Shown piece by piece: positions 1-6,072 of a stretch of 13,956 nt of DNA (within the stretch, counting starts at the first letter, position 1; each line of letters opens with the position of its first letter). The position numbers and the translations under genes are program-made. This DNA is from an uncultured Clostridia bacterium (lineage in GTDB: Bacteria > Bacillota_A > Clostridia > Oscillospirales > Oscillospiraceae). A model generated the notes under the pieces. It worked only from the letters and a program-made list of their open reading frames with translations, made no database searches and was not told the origin of the DNA. The DNA is taken from assembly GCA_949289625.1 (NCBI GenBank), contig CASEPH010000375.1:1-13956 (forward strand), read 5' to 3'.

Positions 1-119
1 GAATTTTTTTATGCATTTTATTATTGCGAAGTTCGGTATTTTTGGGTTTTGAGGGGAGAAGCTACATTTCTGGTTTCTTGTTAGAATAAATTTGTGGCCA
101 TTAGGTGTTTCCTTGCATC

Positions 120-161
120 CAGATTGTCGTTTTTAGTGAATAGTTGAAAAACGACAATCTG
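120..161. repeat. Perfect 15-bp inverted repeat after the exporter genes
   Basis: The arms at 120-134 and 147-161 are exact reverse complements, with a 12-nt loop. The repeat lies 24 bp beyond the stop of the last exporter gene, where a terminator would be expected. On the minus strand the outgoing arm ends in GACAATCTG and is followed by GATGCAAGG, so there is no downstream U-tract. The A/T run is at the loop side of the stem. It is therefore a good RNA hairpin but an atypical intrinsic terminator. It could instead be a 3'-end stabilising structure or a protein-binding palindrome. Bases 1-119 show nothing I can assign. Confidence 0.6.
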
Positions 162-185
162 AATCGTGTTGCCCAAGCGTTTGTG

Positions 186-2063
186 TTAGGAAACTTCTTC
201 CGCATAATACTGTGCTTGGGCTGTCCACAGTGCGTAATACTGTCCGCACCGATCTGCCAACAGCTCTGAATGGGGACCGTATTGCACCAGTTCTCCTGCG
301 TGGAATACGGCGATTTCATCGCAGAAGCGGCAGGAAGAAAGTCTATGAGAAATATATACTGCAGTTTTATTTCCCACCATGTCATTAAAATGTGTATAGA
401 TTTCATATTCCGCCAAGGGGTCCAGTGCAGCCGTGGGTTCGTCCAAAACCACAAAGGGAGCATCCTTGTACAGCGCTCTGGCCAGTGCGATTTTTTGGGC
501 CTCACCTCCGGACATCGCAACCCCGCTCTTATCAAAGTCCTGATTCAAATAGGTGTCGAGACCGTTGGGAAGCAGGGAGAGCCGTTCCTTAAAACCTGCC
601 TGCTCCAGGCACTGCCGGGCTTTGTCGCGATCATAATTTCGGCTGGAGGCCACGTTTTCGCCCAAGGTAAAGGACAGCAGCTGAAAGTCTTGGAATACCA
701 CGGAAAACAGGGACATATATTCGTCGTAATCGTACTTTTGAATATTGATGCCGTTGAGCAGAATTTCCCCTTCCGTGGGATCGTACAAGCGGCATAGAAG
801 CTTGATCATGGTGGATTTTCCGCTGCCGTTTCTGCCGACTACCGCCAGCTTTGTGCCCAGCTTGAAACGGAAATTCAAATGCTTCAGGGCATCGGTATCG
901 CTGCCGGGATAGCGAAAGGACACATCCCGAAATTCGATCTCAAATTCATTGTCGTCCCGTTTTTCCACAGGGATGGTTCCCATATATTTTTTGTTTTGGA
1001 TGTCCAGAAAGGAATAGGTCAACTCCAGATATTTTGTGTTCCGCAAAAGCGTGGTTAGACTGACCGACAGCTTCCGCACAGAAGCGGAAAATTGTCCAAT
1101 AGCGCCCACATACTGCACCACAAAACCCATGGGAAATGCACCACCAAGGGCCTTCAAGGCCACATAGATATAGCAGAGCCCATAGCAAATGCTTTCAGAC
1201 AGTTGACTGATACCCTCGCATCTTGCCCGGATTCTGGCGGTGGCTGTCTCAGCCTCCCAGTCCTCCTTCCGGTGCCGTTCCAGTGCAGCAGAGATTCCAC
1301 GATGCAACCCATAGAGCCGTATGTCCATCCCTGCTTTGATCAAGTCCGGGAGGCGGAAACCATAATAGACCCAGACCCGGTTCCCCTTTTTGATATGTTC
1401 CATGGCGGTCATTCCAAACACACACTCTGTGGAAATGTCCGCCATCCGGATCGCAATCAAAGCTGATGTAACAATCAGCCCCAGAAGCACGATAAAGCAC
1501 AGCGGAGAATTCAGCCATTGCATGGAATATTCAGGGCTAACGCTGCTGAGAAAGAGGGAGACAGTCATGGCCACCGATGCAATCATTCCTGTTAGCGCAG
1601 AGAAAATTTCATTGGTTTCCCATAAGGGACGGTTCAGGCCAAAACTGTTATAGTTGTCGTTCTGGTCAATTTGAGAGCGAAGCTCGTGGACTTTGGCATC
1701 TTCCACGTCCTCAAAATCCATGGATAGCATTTTCTCGGCGTACAGATGCTCGGTCCTGTGCCAAAAGGTGAGCTGGTTTGCGTTCTTCCAATGCTCTGCC
1801 GTACTGGTGAGCAGCCGGATCAAAAAACCGGTGCAGACAGCGCAGACCGCCCAGAACGCCAGCTTTTCCAAACGGCATTCCCCGGATAGTTCGCTGAGTA
1901 GACGTGCAGAAAACCAGATGGTGGCAAAGGGACTGAGGGTGCTGACGATGCCGTAACATACATTGCTGAGAAAGTACTTGCGGTTAATCTTCCACTGAAT
2001 ATTCAAGGCTCTACGGGTGAGTGCAATGCATTTTCTTATGCCCATAGGTGTCTTATTTGTCAT
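186..2063 (-). CDS. ABC exporter half-transporter B (permease + ATPase), 625 aa
   Basis: This is a fused membrane and nucleotide-binding ABC subunit of the exporter class. The first ~345 residues carry about six hydrophobic spans (around 35-55, 68-88, 155-175, 188-206, 290-325). The ATPase domain covers about 375-625. Walker A is GRNGSGKS at 410-417, the signature MSGGE at 517-521, Walker B VVLDEP at 538-543, and the switch His is H573 (SHRLSS). All catalytic residues look intact. The start is the ATG at 2061-2063, preceded by GAAGG. It overlaps the end of the upstream exporter gene by 11 bp, so the two are translationally coupled. A longer frame reaches 2135, but it would lie inside the upstream gene. 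With its partner it probably forms a heterodimeric exporter in the cytoplasmic membrane. The substrate cannot be read from sequence; peptide, lipid and drug are all possible. Confidence 0.93.
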   Translation of the reverse strand: MTNKTPMGIRKCIALTRRALNIQWKINRKYFLSNVCYGIVSTLSPFATIWFSARLLSELSGECRLEKLAFWAVCAVCTGFLIRLLTSTAEHWKNANQLTFWHRTEHLYAEKMLSMDFEDVEDAKVHELRSQIDQNDNYNSFGLNRPLWETNEIFSALTGMIASVAMTVSLFLSSVSPEYSMQWLNSPLCFIVLLGLIVTSALIAIRMADISTECVFGMTAMEHIKKGNRVWVYYGFRLPDLIKAGMDIRLYGLHRGISAALERHRKEDWEAETATARIRARCEGISQLSESICYGLCYIYVALKALGGAFPMGFVVQYVGAIGQFSASVRKLSVSLTTLLRNTKYLELTYSFLDIQNKKYMGTIPVEKRDDNEFEIEFRDVSFRYPGSDTDALKHLNFRFKLGTKLAVVGRNGSGKSTMIKLLCRLYDPTEGEILLNGINIQKYDYDEYMSLFSVVFQDFQLLSFTLGENVASSRNYDRDKARQCLEQAGFKERLSLLPNGLDTYLNQDFDKSGVAMSGGEAQKIALARALYKDAPFVVLDEPTAALDPLAEYEIYTHFNDMVGNKTAVYISHRLSSCRFCDEIAVFHAGELVQYGPHSELLADRCGQYYALWTAQAQYYAEEVS

Positions 2064-3888
2064 GGTCAGCACCTTCTTCCTGCTGTTCTTTGTAGTAGTG
2101 GCTTTGAATGGAGAACAGATCATAATACTTGCCATGCAGGGTCAAAAGCTCTGCATGGGAACCTTCTTCCACACTGTTTCCGTTTTCCAGATATAAAATC
2201 CGGTCACAGAACCGTGTGCTGGACAGCCGGTGGGAGATATACACAGAGGTCCGTTCCTGGGTCATCTCATGATATTTCTGGTACATCTGATGCTCTGCGA
2301 TGGGGTCCAGGGCTGCGGTGGGTTCGTCCAGAATGACCATGGGCGCTTTTTTGTACAGGGCCCGGGCAAGGATCAGCCGCTGGGTCTCCCCGCCGGACAG
2401 CTCCACAGCATCCTCATTGACGTCACGAACCAGCAGGGAATGGACGCCCTGGGGCAGGGCCTGGATCTTCTCGGTCAGATCCGCAAGGGCAAGACAGTCC
2501 CAGACCCGGTCAAAATCGGTGTTCTTGAGTGTATCGCAGGAAATCGTCTCCGCGATGGTCAGAGGTGGAAGATAAAAGTCCTGAAACACCACAGAAAACA
2601 GCCTGTAGTATTCCCCACGGTCAAAGTCTTTCACGTTGATTCCGTTGCAGAAAACTGAGCCGTCTGTGGGGTCCAGCAGTCCGCAGATCAGTTTCACCAG
2701 CGTGGTTTTACCAGCGCCATTTAAACCGACGATGGCCAGCTTTTCACCGGGATGGATCGTCAGATTGAGGTGGGAGATGGTGTCACTTTCGGCGCCGGGG
2801 TAGCGGTAACTGACATCCTGCAATGTGATTTCCATAGGATGGTTGAAATGGGCCTGGGCGGTTTCTCCACTGCCGTGACGGAACACATTCGGGTGTTCCA
2901 GCATGGCACGGAAATCACAGATCTGATTGCTGTAACGGGACAGCATGCTGAGCTGATTGGCGGCATCCAAAACCCATGTAGAGAATCCGGCAATGGCAGC
3001 AAAGTACAGCACAAAGTCCGATGCGAGAATTTGGCCCTGCAATACCAAGAAAATCAGGTATGCATAGGCGATTCCCTCCCGGCACAGGGTTAGAATACTG
3101 TCCAGAAGATCCACCCGCCATAGGGGCGTTTCGTGCCGCATCTGCCAGTCTTTGCACAGCCGGATATGGATGTCAAAAATCTCCCGGAACCAGTTTCCCA
3201 TGGAGAAAATACGAATATCCTTTCCGTAATGATAATCTCCCGATTTGTCGTTGAGGTAATAGGGCTTCGAGGCGTATTTTACCCATTCATCTGTATTCGC
3301 GTGGCGCCGACGCATGATTCTCTCTCGAACAAAGAAAGAGATCACTGCGCATCCAGCCGCCAGCAGTGCGATCCACCAACCAACCTGAAAGAGAATTGCG
3401 GCATAGGTGAAGATACCCAGTCCGCTGGTCAGGGCCTTGATAAGGGCCGGCCAAATTGCCTCCAAGGCAGAGCTGTTGTTCTCTGTAGGCTCATAGGCTT
3501 TTTTCTTGATCTCCTGATAGGCAGCGGTGTCGAATTGCTGATAGTCTACGGTCAGCGCTCTCACATAGATCGGAAAGCTGAAACGGCATCGGGTCAGCAC
3601 TTTGTGAAGCTCGATATGTCCGCTGCTCCAAGCCTGAAGGCTGTTGGCCAGTGCCATGCCGCCTGACAGGAGCAGAATGGTAATCAGAAGGGTACTGACC
3701 GGAACCTGCTGCTCCAGGTCGGCCAATACTGCCTTCGGAAGAAACATCAGTCCCAAGGCGAAGAGCAGTGTTGAGAGAATGTGGATCCCCATGCACAGCA
3801 GGAAGAATGGATCCCAGGCCCAAACGTGTTTCAGCAGATAGCGTACGTTTTGCCCCAGACTGTATTTTGGCTTTTCTGTATGCCGCAT
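2053..3888 (-). CDS. ABC exporter half-transporter A (permease + ATPase), 611 aa
   Basis: This is a second full-length exporter subunit, clearly related to the downstream one but diverged. Transmembrane spans lie around residues 28-50, 65-85, 150-187 and 270-305. The ATPase domain covers about 353-600, with Walker A GLNGAGKT at 388-395, signature LSGGE at 497-501, Walker B MVILDEP at 517-523 and switch His H553. Both subunits appear to have consensus ATP sites, unlike heterodimeric exporters with one degenerate site. The ATG at 3886-3888 follows AAGGAGGTG, a near-perfect ribosome binding site. The gene is first in the exporter pair and follows a LytTR-type operator and hairpin behind the histidine kinase gene. 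This suggests its expression is set by the adjacent two-component system. The cargo is unknown. No peptidase C39 domain is visible at the N-terminus, so it is not a classic leader-cleaving bacteriocin exporter. Confidence 0.94.
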   Translation of the reverse strand: MRHTEKPKYSLGQNVRYLLKHVWAWDPFFLLCMGIHILSTLLFALGLMFLPKAVLADLEQQVPVSTLLITILLLSGGMALANSLQAWSSGHIELHKVLTRCRFSFPIYVRALTVDYQQFDTAAYQEIKKKAYEPTENNSSALEAIWPALIKALTSGLGIFTYAAILFQVGWWIALLAAGCAVISFFVRERIMRRRHANTDEWVKYASKPYYLNDKSGDYHYGKDIRIFSMGNWFREIFDIHIRLCKDWQMRHETPLWRVDLLDSILTLCREGIAYAYLIFLVLQGQILASDFVLYFAAIAGFSTWVLDAANQLSMLSRYSNQICDFRAMLEHPNVFRHGSGETAQAHFNHPMEITLQDVSYRYPGAESDTISHLNLTIHPGEKLAIVGLNGAGKTTLVKLICGLLDPTDGSVFCNGINVKDFDRGEYYRLFSVVFQDFYLPPLTIAETISCDTLKNTDFDRVWDCLALADLTEKIQALPQGVHSLLVRDVNEDAVELSGGETQRLILARALYKKAPMVILDEPTAALDPIAEHQMYQKYHEMTQERTSVYISHRLSSTRFCDRILYLENGNSVEEGSHAELLTLHGKYYDLFSIQSHYYKEQQEEGADHDK

Positions 3889-3912
3889 GGCTTTGCACCT
3901 CCTTACACCGGC

Positions 3913-3918
3913 ATATTA
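3913..3918 (-). promoter_or_regulatory. Candidate -10 element for the ABC exporter pair
   Basis: The minus strand reads TAATAT here, 24 bp upstream of the exporter start codon. No recognisable -35 hexamer lies 16-18 bp upstream. A good -10 without a -35, with activator-type repeats about 33 bp further up, is the arrangement expected of an activator-dependent promoter. The assignment is inference from layout. Confidence 0.4.
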
Positions 3919-3939
3919 ACAGATCAACAAACAAAATGG

Positions 3940-3974
3940 TGCGCTCCTGCGCAAACGGTCATCGCAGGAGCGCA
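3940..3974 (-). terminator. Hairpin after the histidine kinase gene, possible partial terminator
   Basis: Arms at 3940-3951 and 3963-3974 form a perfect 12-bp G/C-rich stem with an 11-nt loop. On the minus strand the stem is followed by CCATTTTGTTTGTTG, a loose U-rich tract. This can act as an intrinsic terminator between the two-component genes and the exporter genes, perhaps leaky. The stem shares bases with the direct repeats proposed as the LytTR operator. Confidence 0.6.
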
Positions 3975-3982
3975 AACGGTCA
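3949..3982 (-). promoter_or_regulatory. LytTR-type operator: two 13-bp direct repeats, 21-bp period
   Basis: GCGCAAACGGTCA occurs at 3949-3961 and again at 3970-3982. On the minus strand each copy contains ACCGTTTGC, with 12 bp between the two 9-mers. The published LytTR-family consensus is [TA][AC][CA]GTTN[AG][TG], as two direct repeats 12-13 bp apart; each copy here fits 8 of 9 positions with the right spacing. The pair lies 63-94 bp upstream of the first exporter start, and the distal copy covers the kinase stop codon. The adjacent response regulator has a LytTR domain, so it is the obvious candidate ligand. Binding is inferred. Confidence 0.62.
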
Positions 3983-4699
3983 AAGTGGCAATAGAATTTC
4001 GGTGGCAAACACGCCTTCTTCGCTCTGGCGGTTTACGGTGCCGCCATATTTCAGCGTAACCCGGTCAATCCGCATCAGACCAAAGCCGTGCCCCGTCTGA
4101 GCTTTTGTGCTCAGGTATTTTTGTCCCTTTCGCCGAAAGGCAGAAGCAGCATTCGTGACGGAAATATAAAACTGACCCTTGTGGGTGCCCATGTAGACCC
4201 GGATAAAGCGTTGTTCAATATCGGGAATCCGCATACAGGCTTCAATGGCGTTGTCCATGAGATTGCCAAGGATCACGCAGATGTCCAGCGGTTCCACAGG
4301 AAGGGCAGGGGAGACCGTGGCTTTGGCATTTACCGCAATATGCTGGCTGGCAGCAAGATTCAGCTTGCTGTTCAGGATGGCATCCACCATCACGTTTCCG
4401 GTTTTGATCACGGTATCCACAGAGGCCAGATCTTCGCTGAGAAGCTGAAGATAGTGGTCCAGGTCATCATACCTGCCTGCATCCAGGTGCGCCTTCATCA
4501 CTTGGATGTGATTTCTGTAATCATGCCGCCATCCACGGACCTGACGGTACATCTGTTCCACTTCTTCAATGTGGCGGTTCAAGAGATCATTTTGATAGTT
4601 GGAGATGCGCCGGTCTACCTGACGGATCAACCAATGCCGTACCAGCAAAATGAGGCTACACAGGAGCAGGACACCGGCAAACAGCCATAAATACTTCAT
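3980..4699 (-). CDS. GHKL-type sensor histidine kinase (AgrC/HPK10-like), 239 aa, single membrane span
   Basis: The kinase is membrane-anchored and is expected to autophosphorylate and pass phosphate to the adjacent LytTR regulator. Residues 3-21 form one hydrophobic anchor, followed by a short linker or coiled segment. The H-box is WRHDYRNH with H59 as likely phospho-acceptor. The N-box is NLMDNAIEA at 146-154 and the G-box is GHGFGL at 203-208. AgrC-like kinases normally have five to seven membrane spans and exceed 400 residues; this one has only a single span and no extracytoplasmic sensor, yet its catalytic core is complete. The start ATG overlaps the regulator stop (ATGA, 4696-4699) and has GGAGG upstream inside the regulator gene, so an N-terminal truncation is unlikely. 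It may sense through a partner such as the exporter, or within the membrane. Confidence 0.92.
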   Translation of the reverse strand: MKYLWLFAGVLLLCSLILLVRHWLIRQVDRRISNYQNDLLNRHIEEVEQMYRQVRGWRHDYRNHIQVMKAHLDAGRYDDLDHYLQLLSEDLASVDTVIKTGNVMVDAILNSKLNLAASQHIAVNAKATVSPALPVEPLDICVILGNLMDNAIEACMRIPDIEQRFIRVYMGTHKGQFYISVTNAASAFRRKGQKYLSTKAQTGHGFGLMRIDRVTLKYGGTVNRQSEEGVFATEILLPL

Positions 4700-5412
4700 T
4701 GCTCGGCCTCCTCACGATAATATGCAAAGAATGCCTGTTGTACAGAAGGAGCCAAACGCCGGGACATGGGGATTTCTGCGCCGGAATCCAACAATATGTC
4801 CGCCTTTTTGAGCTGGCGGATCCGGGCAAGATTGACCAGATAAGAACGATGGCAGCGGCAGAATTCCTTTCCCAGGTTCTGTTCCAGTTCCCGGATGGGC
4901 ATATGAATGGTGTAGTTTTTCCCGGCGTGAATGGTTACAGTATGAGACAGCACTTCGATGTATTGAATTTCGTCAAAATAGATTTTCTGCATCATGCCAT
5001 CCACGGTGCACAGCAGAAATTTCCGTTGATGCTGTAATTGACCCAATGCGCGGGTAAGCACGCGGGCGAGGGCTTGTTCCGAGACTGGCTTTAGCAGATA
5101 GTGCAGGGCGGCAACGTCATAGCCTTCGGCCATGTAGTCGGAATAGCCGGTGATAAAGACCAGCGGCACATCATCATGAAGCTGGCGCAGTTTTCTGGCA
5201 AGTTCCATTCCACTCTGACCGGGCATCTCCACGTCAAGCAACAAAAGTTCAGGACGAAACCCGTCTTCATATGCGGACCAGAACCGCTCTGCACTGGAAA
5301 AGGCAGAGATATTCAGCGTGTGCCCGGTTACCTGCATCCAGCTTTGGAGCAGCTTGCTTAGATATTCGCTTTCGTCAGTGAAGTCCTCACAGATTGCTAC
5401 AGTAATGTTCAT
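4696..5412 (-). CDS. LytTR-family response regulator (AgrA/VirR-like), 238 aa
   Basis: This is a DNA-binding regulator with a receiver domain at about 1-120 and a LytTR domain at about 135-235. The receiver has acidic residues E9 and D10, phospho-acceptor D60 in LLLLDVEMPG, T88 and K108 (LLKP), so it looks fully phosphorylatable. The LytTR part has the expected core, including FCRCHRSYLVNL at 184-195. Length is normal for the family. The start ATG at 5410-5412 has GGAGG nine bases upstream. It shares an ATGA with the kinase gene, so the two are one transcript. The proposed target is the pair of ACCGTTTGC repeats before the exporter genes. AgrA-type regulators usually activate transcription, which fits the weak -35 there. 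Confidence 0.95.
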   Translation of the reverse strand: MNITVAICEDFTDESEYLSKLLQSWMQVTGHTLNISAFSSAERFWSAYEDGFRPELLLLDVEMPGQSGMELARKLRQLHDDVPLVFITGYSDYMAEGYDVAALHYLLKPVSEQALARVLTRALGQLQHQRKFLLCTVDGMMQKIYFDEIQYIEVLSHTVTIHAGKNYTIHMPIRELEQNLGKEFCRCHRSYLVNLARIRQLKKADILLDSGAEIPMSRRLAPSVQQAFFAYYREEAEQ

Positions 5413-5442
5413 GGAGAATTCCTCCGCATTTCAGGTGCGGAT

Positions 5443-5471
5443 ATTATACCATAGGATGCCGTAAATTGTAT
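5443..5471 (-). promoter_or_regulatory. Candidate promoter for the two-component genes
   Basis: The minus strand has a perfect TATAAT at 5443-5448, 30 bp upstream of the regulator start. The hexamer 17 bp upstream (ATACAA at 5466-5471) is a poor -35. It could be a weak or activator-assisted promoter in the 61-bp gap after the XRE gene. Readthrough from the XRE gene is also possible, since no terminator is visible between them. Confidence 0.5.
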
Positions 5472-5473
5472 AG

Positions 5474-5683
5474 TTATGGTATTTTATCTTGTTTTCGTCC
5501 TACGATATAGTCCAGACTTACCCCGTAATAGTCCGCCAGCCGAATGAGAAAATCCACCGGAATGGTTCTGGTGCCCTTTTCGTAACGGCGATATACCTCC
5601 CGCTTGCAACCCAGAATATCCGCCACCTCCTGCTGGGTCAGATCGCGGTCAATTCGCAGATCCTCTAAACGTTGAAATTGCAT
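5474..5683 (-). CDS. XRE-family helix-turn-helix regulator, 69 aa
   Basis: This is a small stand-alone Cro/CI-type DNA-binding protein. The helix-turn-helix spans about residues 5-62: DLTQQEVADILGC is the first and second helix region, and the recognition part follows around REVYRRYEKGTR. The C-terminal DYYGVSLDYIVGR is the usual end of an XRE domain. There is no effector or dimerisation domain. The start ATG at 5681-5683 has AAGAGGTGG just upstream. It diverges from a 60-aa Cys protein across an 89-bp region carrying paired palindromic elements, which points to autoregulation plus control of the divergent gene. It may also contribute to transcription of the two-component genes 61 bp downstream. 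Confidence 0.93.
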   Translation of the reverse strand: MQFQRLEDLRIDRDLTQQEVADILGCKREVYRRYEKGTRTIPVDFLIRLADYYGVSLDYIVGRKQDKIP

Positions 5684-5694
5684 TTAACCACCTC

Positions 5695-5724
5695 TTGACG
5701 TATGCTATCATTTGGTGGCATAAT
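5695..5724 (+). promoter_or_regulatory. Promoter for the small Cys-rich protein
   Basis: TTGACG at 5695-5700 and CATAAT at 5719-5724 are separated by 18 bp, giving a good sigma-A-type promoter about 50 bp before the start codon. The spacer and -10 overlap the first TTTGGTGGCA element, so a bound repressor would block RNA polymerase. The minus strand has TATTAT at 5720-5725 that could serve as the -10 for the XRE gene. Confidence 0.55.
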
Positions 5725-5761
5725 AGGCTAAAAAATGCTACTATTTGGTGGCAAATGATAG
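5705..5761. promoter_or_regulatory. Paired operator-like elements in the XRE divergent region
   Basis: TTTGGTGGCA is repeated exactly at 5711-5720 and 5744-5753, a 33-bp period (about three helical turns). The outer flanks CTATCATTTG (5705-5714) and CAAATGATAG (5752-5761) are perfect inverted repeats. The second element is itself a palindrome, ATTTG-GTGG-CAAAT at 5743-5756; the first is an imperfect version. This double-site architecture is typical of small phage-like XRE repressors that bind cooperatively. That the adjacent XRE protein binds here is inferred. Confidence 0.6.
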
Positions 5762-5772
5762 GGTGAATAGGA

Positions 5773-5955
5773 ATGAAGTATATAGAAGCGGATCCACTGC
5801 CGACTGTGTGCCGAAATTGTACGGAACCCGATTGTGACGTGTGCGATTACGGACGGCTCCGGTGGCAGCTGCCACCAGAGCAGCGGGAAGTGTTGCGGGA
5901 GCAGCTGCGTCGGCAATGCGTTCAGAGAAAACGACAGAAGGAAATGCCAGAATGA
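5773..5955 (+). CDS. Small four-cysteine protein of unknown function, 60 aa
   Basis: The protein has a compact Cys motif near its N-terminus, C13-x2-C16-x4-C21-x2-C24, suited to binding one zinc ion or an iron-sulfur cluster. A basic, Arg/Gln-rich helix follows (about 28-57). There is no signal peptide or membrane span. The ATG at 5773 follows AGGGTG at a usable distance. I recall similar short N-terminal sequences (MKYIEADPLP...CRNC) as uncharacterised clostridial proteins, but have no function for them. It diverges from the XRE gene and its promoter overlaps the paired operator elements, so it is probably the main target of that regulator. Binding nucleic acid is a plausible but unsupported role. 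Confidence 0.8.
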   Translation: MKYIEADPLPTVCRNCTEPDCDVCDYGRLRWQLPPEQREVLREQLRRQCVQRKRQKEMPE

Positions 5956-6035
5956 TAGATCCTAAGCCGGGTATGGGGGACTTGAAGATAAAGATACAAG
6001 AAATGCCGGATTCTCCACTTTTCATTCTATCCTGA
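5952..6035 (+). CDS. Possible 27-aa peptide coupled to the small Cys protein
   Basis: An ATG at 5952 overlaps the stop of the 60-aa gene (ATGA) and opens a 27-codon frame ending with TGA at 6033-6035. AGAAGGAAA at 5936-5944 could serve as a ribosome binding site, and the overlap would allow translational coupling. The peptide begins MIDPKPGMGD, is hydrophilic with a short hydrophobic end (LFILS), and has no leader, anchor or Cys. The -35 of the truA promoter lies within it. It could be chance, since a frame this short is not strong evidence. Confidence 0.3.
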   Translation: MIDPKPGMGDLKIKIQEMPDSPLFILS

Positions 6036-6047
6036 ATGGTGTATAAT
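6019..6047 (+). promoter_or_regulatory. Promoter of the truA operon
   Basis: TTTTCA at 6019-6024 and a perfect TATAAT at 6042-6047 are separated by 17 bp. The expected start of transcription is near 6054, giving a leader of about 20 nt before the TTG start of truA. The five genes that follow are closely packed, so this is probably the main operon promoter. Confidence 0.65.
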
Positions 6048-6072
6048 GATGCTGTTTGGCAGGTGAATTCTA

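Noticed and set aside
2064..2135. N-terminal extension of the second exporter gene to an ATG at 2135
   Set aside because: The extra residues overlap the previous gene, are not hydrophobic or family-like, and the ATG at 2063 has the ribosome binding site.
3889..3979. Possible signal-peptide precursor gene between kinase and exporter
   Set aside because: The 91-bp gap is fully used by a hairpin, the direct repeats, a -10 element and a ribosome binding site; no short coding frame is credible.
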